Shown: positions 59,963 to 64,000 of the stretch, piece by piece
How the letters are laid out: every line of letters starts with the position of its first letter
Position numbering within the stretch: position 1 is the first letter of the stretch
Source: Aureispira sp. CCB-QB1
GTDB lineage: Bacteria > Bacteroidota > Bacteroidia > Chitinophagales > Saprospiraceae
Assembly: GCF_000724545.1 (NCBI RefSeq)
Contig: NZ_JHBV01000002.1
Span: 1 to 64,000 of the forward strand
Reading direction: 5' to 3'
Length of the DNA stretch: 64,000 bases
The notes under the pieces: generated by a model
Told to the model about the DNA's origin: nothing
Seen by the model: the letters and a program-made list of their open reading frames with translations, nothing else
Database searches by the model: none
Position numbers and translations under genes: made by a program

Positions 59963-60418
59963 ATGTACAAAAAACTTTTAATCATTACGGGGGTGTTGGG
60001 TATGTTAGCAGTTATATTAGGTGCTTTTGGAGCGCATGCACTAGCAAATAAGTTAAGTACTAGTCAACTAAGCACTTATCAAACAGGTATTCAATATCAT
60101 TATTATCATACAATTACCTTATTGATTGTTGTTATGGCGAGTCAATGGTTTGTAAAGCCTACTTGGCTGTATCGAAGTGCGATTTGCTTTGTTATAGGAA
60201 TACTTTGTTTTTCGGGCTCTATTTACCTTTTGGCTTGCAAAGAATTGCTATCTTTGCAAGATTCGACTAAAATTATCGGTCCAATAACTCCTATAGGAGG
60301 CTTATTTTTCATTGCTGGATGGGCTATGCTTGTCTTCCACGCTTTTCGATATCCGACATCTAGTGTGTCTGAACAAGCATACAAACGAGTTCTAGATGAG
60401 CAACACCAACAAGGATAG
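59963..60418 (+). CDS. DUF423-family membrane protein
   Basis: 151 residues with four transmembrane helices. GMLAVILGAFGAHALANKLS and YQTGIQYHYYHTITLLIVV are the DUF423 (YgdD-type) signature. The C-terminal 25 residues form a cytosolic tail. Function is unknown. It lies 72 bp after the YrdC gene. Confidence 0.88.
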   Translation: MYKKLLIITGVLGMLAVILGAFGAHALANKLSTSQLSTYQTGIQYHYYHTITLLIVVMASQWFVKPTWLYRSAICFVIGILCFSGSIYLLACKELLSLQDSTKIIGPITPIGGLFFIAGWAMLVFHAFRYPTSSVSEQAYKRVLDEQHQQG

Positions 60419-60562
60419 CTTTAAAACAGTTTGACACAACGGTTTATAACCTCAAAATTAGACTCTTTCTCAATAGCATACGATCGACTATTTCCTAGAC
60501 TGTTAAAGTTTTAATTTGCATATAAAAATTCCCCTACATTACTTTAAAATAGTTACAAGACG

Positions 60563-62095
60563 ATGTCTATAATAAGAAAACAATACGAACAATATGTTGC
60601 TCATCTACAAAAAATACAAGACCTAAACAGTACGCTCGCCCTCTTGCATTGGGATAATGAAGTCAACGCCCCTCCTAAAGGTGCCCAAATACGTGGGCAA
60701 CAGATTGCTACTCTATCAGCAACTGTGCACGAATGGGCTACGAGTCCCGAATTCGGGGGGCTATTGGTTAATTTAAATGATAATCGTCAGGCATTATCAG
60801 AAAATGAAGCCAAAAATGTTGAACTGAGTTTGGCGCTTTATAACAAAGAAAAAAACTTATCAACAGAATTTGTTACTGCTTTCTCCAAAGCTAGAACGAA
60901 CGCCTTTCAAGCTTGGCTCAAAGCCCGTAAAGCCAAAGACTATAGTTTATACAAAAATGAACTGAGTGTCATGATTGAGTTGCTCAAAGAAAAAGCAGAG
61001 CTGATTGGTTACGACGAACATCCTTACGATGCCTTGATTGATGAATTTGAAAAAGGCGCTACTGTTGCTCAATTGGATGTTTTGTTTGGTGATGTTCGAC
61101 AACAGCTAGTTGCATTTGCCAAAGAAATTCAAGCCAAGGGAAAACCTAGTGAAAAATCGTTTTTGAATCGTCATTATGACAAGCAAAAACAGTGGGATTT
61201 TGGAATTGAGTTATTAACACAAATGGGCTACGACTTTGAAGCAGGTCGCCAAGATATTTCTGAGCATCCTTTTACCACAACATTTTCCTCCAAAGACGTT
61301 CGAGTAACGACTAGAATTGAAGAGGATAATCCAATTGAAATGATTGGTGGTTGTGTTCATGAAGGAGGACATGCGCTTTATGAAATGGGGTTGCCAGCCA
61401 AATATTATGGTCTTCCTTTGGGAATGCCAACGTCGCTGGGTATCCACGAGTCACAATCTAGATTGTGGGAAAATCAAGTAGGCTTGAGTTTGGCTTACTG
61501 GAAAGCTAATTTTCCTCGCATGCAAGAGTTGTTTCCCGCTTCTTTAGGAGATATTACAATTGAACAATTCTACAAAGCAATCAATCAGCTGGAGCCCAAC
61601 TATCTACGAACAATTGCGGATGAAATACATTATCACTTGCATGTTTTGATTCGTTACGAAATTGAAAAAGGGTTGATAGAAGGCACCTATGATGTAGACA
61701 GTCTAGAAACTGTTTGGAATCAAAAATACAAAGACTTTTTGGGCTTAGATGTTCCACATCCTACTTATGGGATTTTGCAAGATGTACATTGGGCAGAAGG
61801 TTTGTTTGGGTATTTCCCAACCTATTCACTAGGAAGCTTCTATGCTGCTCAATTTTATTCCAAAGCCAAAGAGGATATTCCTAATCTCGAAGCAGAAATT
61901 GCACAGGGTAATATGAAGCCTTTGTTAGAATGGTTGCGTTATCACATTCATCAACACGGTCAAAAATATACTTCAGAAGAACTCTGCCAACGAATTACAG
62001 GAGAAGGCTTAAATTTGAGTTACTTTATGAACTATGCAAGAGAGAAATATGCTATTATTTATGACTTTGATGCTAAAGTTTTAAGCGAAATTTAA
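60563..62095 (+). CDS. M32-family metallocarboxypeptidase
   Basis: 510 residues, as usual for carboxypeptidase Taq. GGCVHEGGHALYEMGLP (about 268-284) has the zinc-binding H-E-G-G-H, and HESQSRLWENQVG (about 296-308) supplies the third ligand Glu. The start LHWDNEVNAPPKGAQIRGQQ is typical. It removes C-terminal residues from peptides, Pro excepted; cytosolic. It ends 4 bp before sbcD. Confidence 0.94.
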   Translation: MSIIRKQYEQYVAHLQKIQDLNSTLALLHWDNEVNAPPKGAQIRGQQIATLSATVHEWATSPEFGGLLVNLNDNRQALSENEAKNVELSLALYNKEKNLSTEFVTAFSKARTNAFQAWLKARKAKDYSLYKNELSVMIELLKEKAELIGYDEHPYDALIDEFEKGATVAQLDVLFGDVRQQLVAFAKEIQAKGKPSEKSFLNRHYDKQKQWDFGIELLTQMGYDFEAGRQDISEHPFTTTFSSKDVRVTTRIEEDNPIEMIGGCVHEGGHALYEMGLPAKYYGLPLGMPTSLGIHESQSRLWENQVGLSLAYWKANFPRMQELFPASLGDITIEQFYKAINQLEPNYLRTIADEIHYHLHVLIRYEIEKGLIEGTYDVDSLETVWNQKYKDFLGLDVPHPTYGILQDVHWAEGLFGYFPTYSLGSFYAAQFYSKAKEDIPNLEAEIAQGNMKPLLEWLRYHIHQHGQKYTSEELCQRITGEGLNLSYFMNYAREKYAIIYDFDAKVLSEI

Positions 62096-62099
62096 ATTC

Positions 62100-63326
62100 A
62101 TGAAACTACTTCATACTGCCGACTGGCACTTAGGGCAAAAGTTCTTTCATCGCAATCGAGAGCAAGAACACCGAGCTGCACTCGATTGGTTGGTTCAATA
62201 TATTATACAGGAAGGTGTCGAACTATTGGTTGTTGCTGGAGATATTTTTGATACCGATAGCCCGCCCAACTATGCTCGAAAATTATACTTCAACTTCTTA
62301 AAACAATTGGTCAATACTTGTTGTGAAGACATTGTAATTGTTGCAGGAAATCATGATTCTGCTAATATGCTGGATGCTTCTAAAGAGTTGTTCAAATTGC
62401 TAAATGTACATGTTGTTGGTCATATTTCGGATGATAGAGCAGCACAAATCATTGAAATTCGGGGCAAAGAAAAAGGAGCACTAAAAGCAGTTGTTGGAGC
62501 GGTTCCTTATCTCAGAGACAAAGATATTCGAAAGAGTATTTCAGGTGAAACCTACGAAGAACGAGTCGAAAATCTACGTCAAGGCATTCAGCAACATTAT
62601 CAAGAAATAGAAGCCGCCTTAACACCTTATCAAAACCTAGCTATTCCTGTTATTGTTACGGGACATTTGTATGCGGCTGGTGGTCAGCGGGATGATCGCC
62701 CCAATAGTATCCATATTGGATCTTTGGATATTATCAAAGCTGAAAACTTTTCGAAAGACTTTGATTATGTAGCACTAGGACACTTACACCGCTATCAACA
62801 GATTGACAAAAATCGTCCTATTTGGTACTCTGGCGCCTTAATTCCATTAGACTTTAGTGAACTTAATTACGCTCAAGTTGTTCGAATAATAGAGTTTCAA
62901 AACAAAAATATTCTTCATCAACAATCGGTCAAAGTGCCACTCAAACGCAAAATGCGTACTTACAAAGGTAATTTAGCCTATATTAAAGAAAAATTATCTA
63001 CTTTGGATACGAATGTTCCGCTAGATACTTGGTTAAAAATAGAGGTAGAAACGGCGCATTATTCTCCTGACTTGCTAAGTGACTTAGAAGAAATTATCCA
63101 AGATAAACCTGCCGAAATTATTATTCTAAATCAACGGGCGATTCAAAACCGCTCCATTGACAGTGAGCATTATCAAAATTTGCAAAGCTTGCAAGACATG
63201 GACGAAATCGAGGTTTTTCGGATGTGTGCGCAACAAAAAGGTCAAATAGAAACTGAAGAATTGACAGAATTAGAGAATAGCTTCAAAGAATTATTAGGTT
63301 GGATGCAGGAACGAGATGTAGAATAA
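62100..63326 (+). CDS. sbcD: Exonuclease subunit SbcD
   Basis: 408 residues. The metallophosphatase motifs are in order: LHTADWHLGQKFF, VVAGDIFDTDSPP, IVAGNHDSANML, VTGHLYAAGG and VALGHLHRYQ, with a C-terminal SbcD cap domain. With SbcC it processes hairpin and double-strand DNA ends. No sbcC follows: the next gene is a DUF1232 protein after 150 bp. The 4-bp gap to the carboxypeptidase implies co-transcription. Confidence 0.93.
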   Translation: MKLLHTADWHLGQKFFHRNREQEHRAALDWLVQYIIQEGVELLVVAGDIFDTDSPPNYARKLYFNFLKQLVNTCCEDIVIVAGNHDSANMLDASKELFKLLNVHVVGHISDDRAAQIIEIRGKEKGALKAVVGAVPYLRDKDIRKSISGETYEERVENLRQGIQQHYQEIEAALTPYQNLAIPVIVTGHLYAAGGQRDDRPNSIHIGSLDIIKAENFSKDFDYVALGHLHRYQQIDKNRPIWYSGALIPLDFSELNYAQVVRIIEFQNKNILHQQSVKVPLKRKMRTYKGNLAYIKEKLSTLDTNVPLDTWLKIEVETAHYSPDLLSDLEEIIQDKPAEIIILNQRAIQNRSIDSEHYQNLQSLQDMDEIEVFRMCAQQKGQIETEELTELENSFKELLGWMQERDVE

Positions 63327-63382
63327 TTTTGTTGTATTTGTAGTTTCTATAAGAAAAAAGCACAGCAACCGCATCATAACAC

Positions 63383-63416
63383 GCCGCTACTAAGCTAAGC
63401 GGTCTCACGAAGTATA
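63383..63416 (+). repeat. Degenerate intergenic repeat
   Basis: CGCCGCTACTAAGCTAAGCG followed by GTCTCACGAAGTA repeats words of the dispersed family. The last bases of the window (GTCTCACGAC from 63991) look like the start of a further copy. Confidence 0.45.
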
Positions 63417-63476
63417 TACTTCTATTGTTCTATGCTTTTTATCTAAAAAAAACATAGTTTATAAACTATTATCAAT

Positions 63477-63986
63477 ATGAAAAAGAAAAAATTTGCTAAA
63501 AAAGGACGTAAAAACGCAAAGCAAAATTATACAACTTACGACGATGGTCGAAAGGTTTCTAAGAGTTGGTTCTTTAGAGTTTTCCTTCGAAGAGCTTATC
63601 GACTACTTAGAAAACCATTGACTATTTATACCTTGCTCAAACAATCCATCATTTATCTTGAAAGATACGATTCTGTCCGAGAATTTGCAGATGAGACCAA
63701 AGAACGCCTAGTCCTTTTAACAAGAATGATACGGGCATACGTAAAAGGCGATTATCAAGGTATTTCTAAAAAAAATGTAGCGCTTAGTTTAGCCGCTATT
63801 CTTTATTTCTTATCGCCTATTGATCTAATTCCAGACTTTCTAATCGCTGGTTTTTTAGATGATTTAGCATTATTGACTTGGTTGTATAATAACCTTAAAC
63901 AAGAGTTAGAAGCGTTTCAATCTTGGGAAGAATCAAAACGTCTAATTCGCATACCAATAAAAGTAATAGAAGAAGAGCAAAAATAA
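63477..63986 (+). CDS. DUF1232 (YkvA-like) protein
   Basis: 169 residues. Basic N-terminus (KKKKFAKKGRKNAKQ). The core ALSLAAILYFLSPIDLIPDF, then LIAGFLDDLALLTWLYNNL, is the DUF1232 signature: two short hydrophobic helices around PIDLIPD. Function is unknown; members are membrane-associated. The protein ends 14 bp before the window end, so it is complete. Confidence 0.9.
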   Translation: MKKKKFAKKGRKNAKQNYTTYDDGRKVSKSWFFRVFLRRAYRLLRKPLTIYTLLKQSIIYLERYDSVREFADETKERLVLLTRMIRAYVKGDYQGISKKNVALSLAAILYFLSPIDLIPDFLIAGFLDDLALLTWLYNNLKQELEAFQSWEESKRLIRIPIKVIEEEQK

Positions 63987-64000
63987 CATAGTCTCACGAC

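Overview
The window looks like a chromosome segment of an AT-rich marine-type Bacteroidota, perhaps of the Saprospiria; the order-level guess is inference only. Lineage evidence: several secreted proteins end in type IX secretion (T9SS) sorting domains, there is a T9SS plug (DUF5103) gene, and the tRNA-Asp promoter is a textbook Bacteroidota TTG-N19-TAnnTTTG. The window has no rRNA operon, CRISPR array or complete IS element.

Layout. 1-22,740 is chromosomal backbone: an ABC permease cut by the window edge, a flippase-like membrane protein, scpA, uppS, secreted and T9SS cargo proteins, an ECF sigma factor with two envelope genes behind it, a PilJ-repeat periplasmic protein, a CorA transporter, the T9SS plug gene followed by a membrane leucine-rich-repeat protein, and small hypotheticals. 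A family of intergenic palindromic or MITE-like repeats (ends ACTCCGTTGA / TCAACGGAGT, plus a second motif ACCACGAAGTAGCAGC) is scattered through this part and again after 52 kb.

22,775-44,891 is an integrated mobile element of about 22.1 kb. It sits in the downstream copy of a tandem tRNA-Asp pair and is bounded by a 47-bp direct repeat of the tRNA 3' half. It carries a tyrosine integrase and an excisionase-like gene at the left end and an HUH rolling-circle-type Rep gene at the right end. The cargo between them looks like a defence island: (a) a three-gene operon of a DUF4365-nuclease/dynamin-like GTPase fusion, an unrecognised helical protein and a PD-(D/E)XK protein; (b) a 1573-aa GHKL-ATPase/DUF3883 protein; (c) a small PD-(D/E)XK protein facing a HEPN-like protein; (d) a membrane protein paired with a 390-aa unknown; (e) a 332-aa unknown with an XRE regulator; and (f) two secreted proteins. 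The three-gene operon is the best candidate for an undescribed system.

44,846-64,000 returns to backbone: two tRNA-Asp genes, a large Clp-like AAA+ protein with a degenerate first ATPase domain and a release-factor-like C-terminal region, a Septu-type PtuA/PtuB defence pair, then housekeeping genes (Gfo/Idh/MocA oxidoreductase, rpe, fmt, DUF3299-like, CrtI/RetSat-like oxidoreductase, a macrodomain-like protein, dapF, Sua5/YrdC, DUF423, M32 carboxypeptidase, sbcD, DUF1232). The tRNA-Asp locus is therefore flanked by defence genes inside the element and just outside it.
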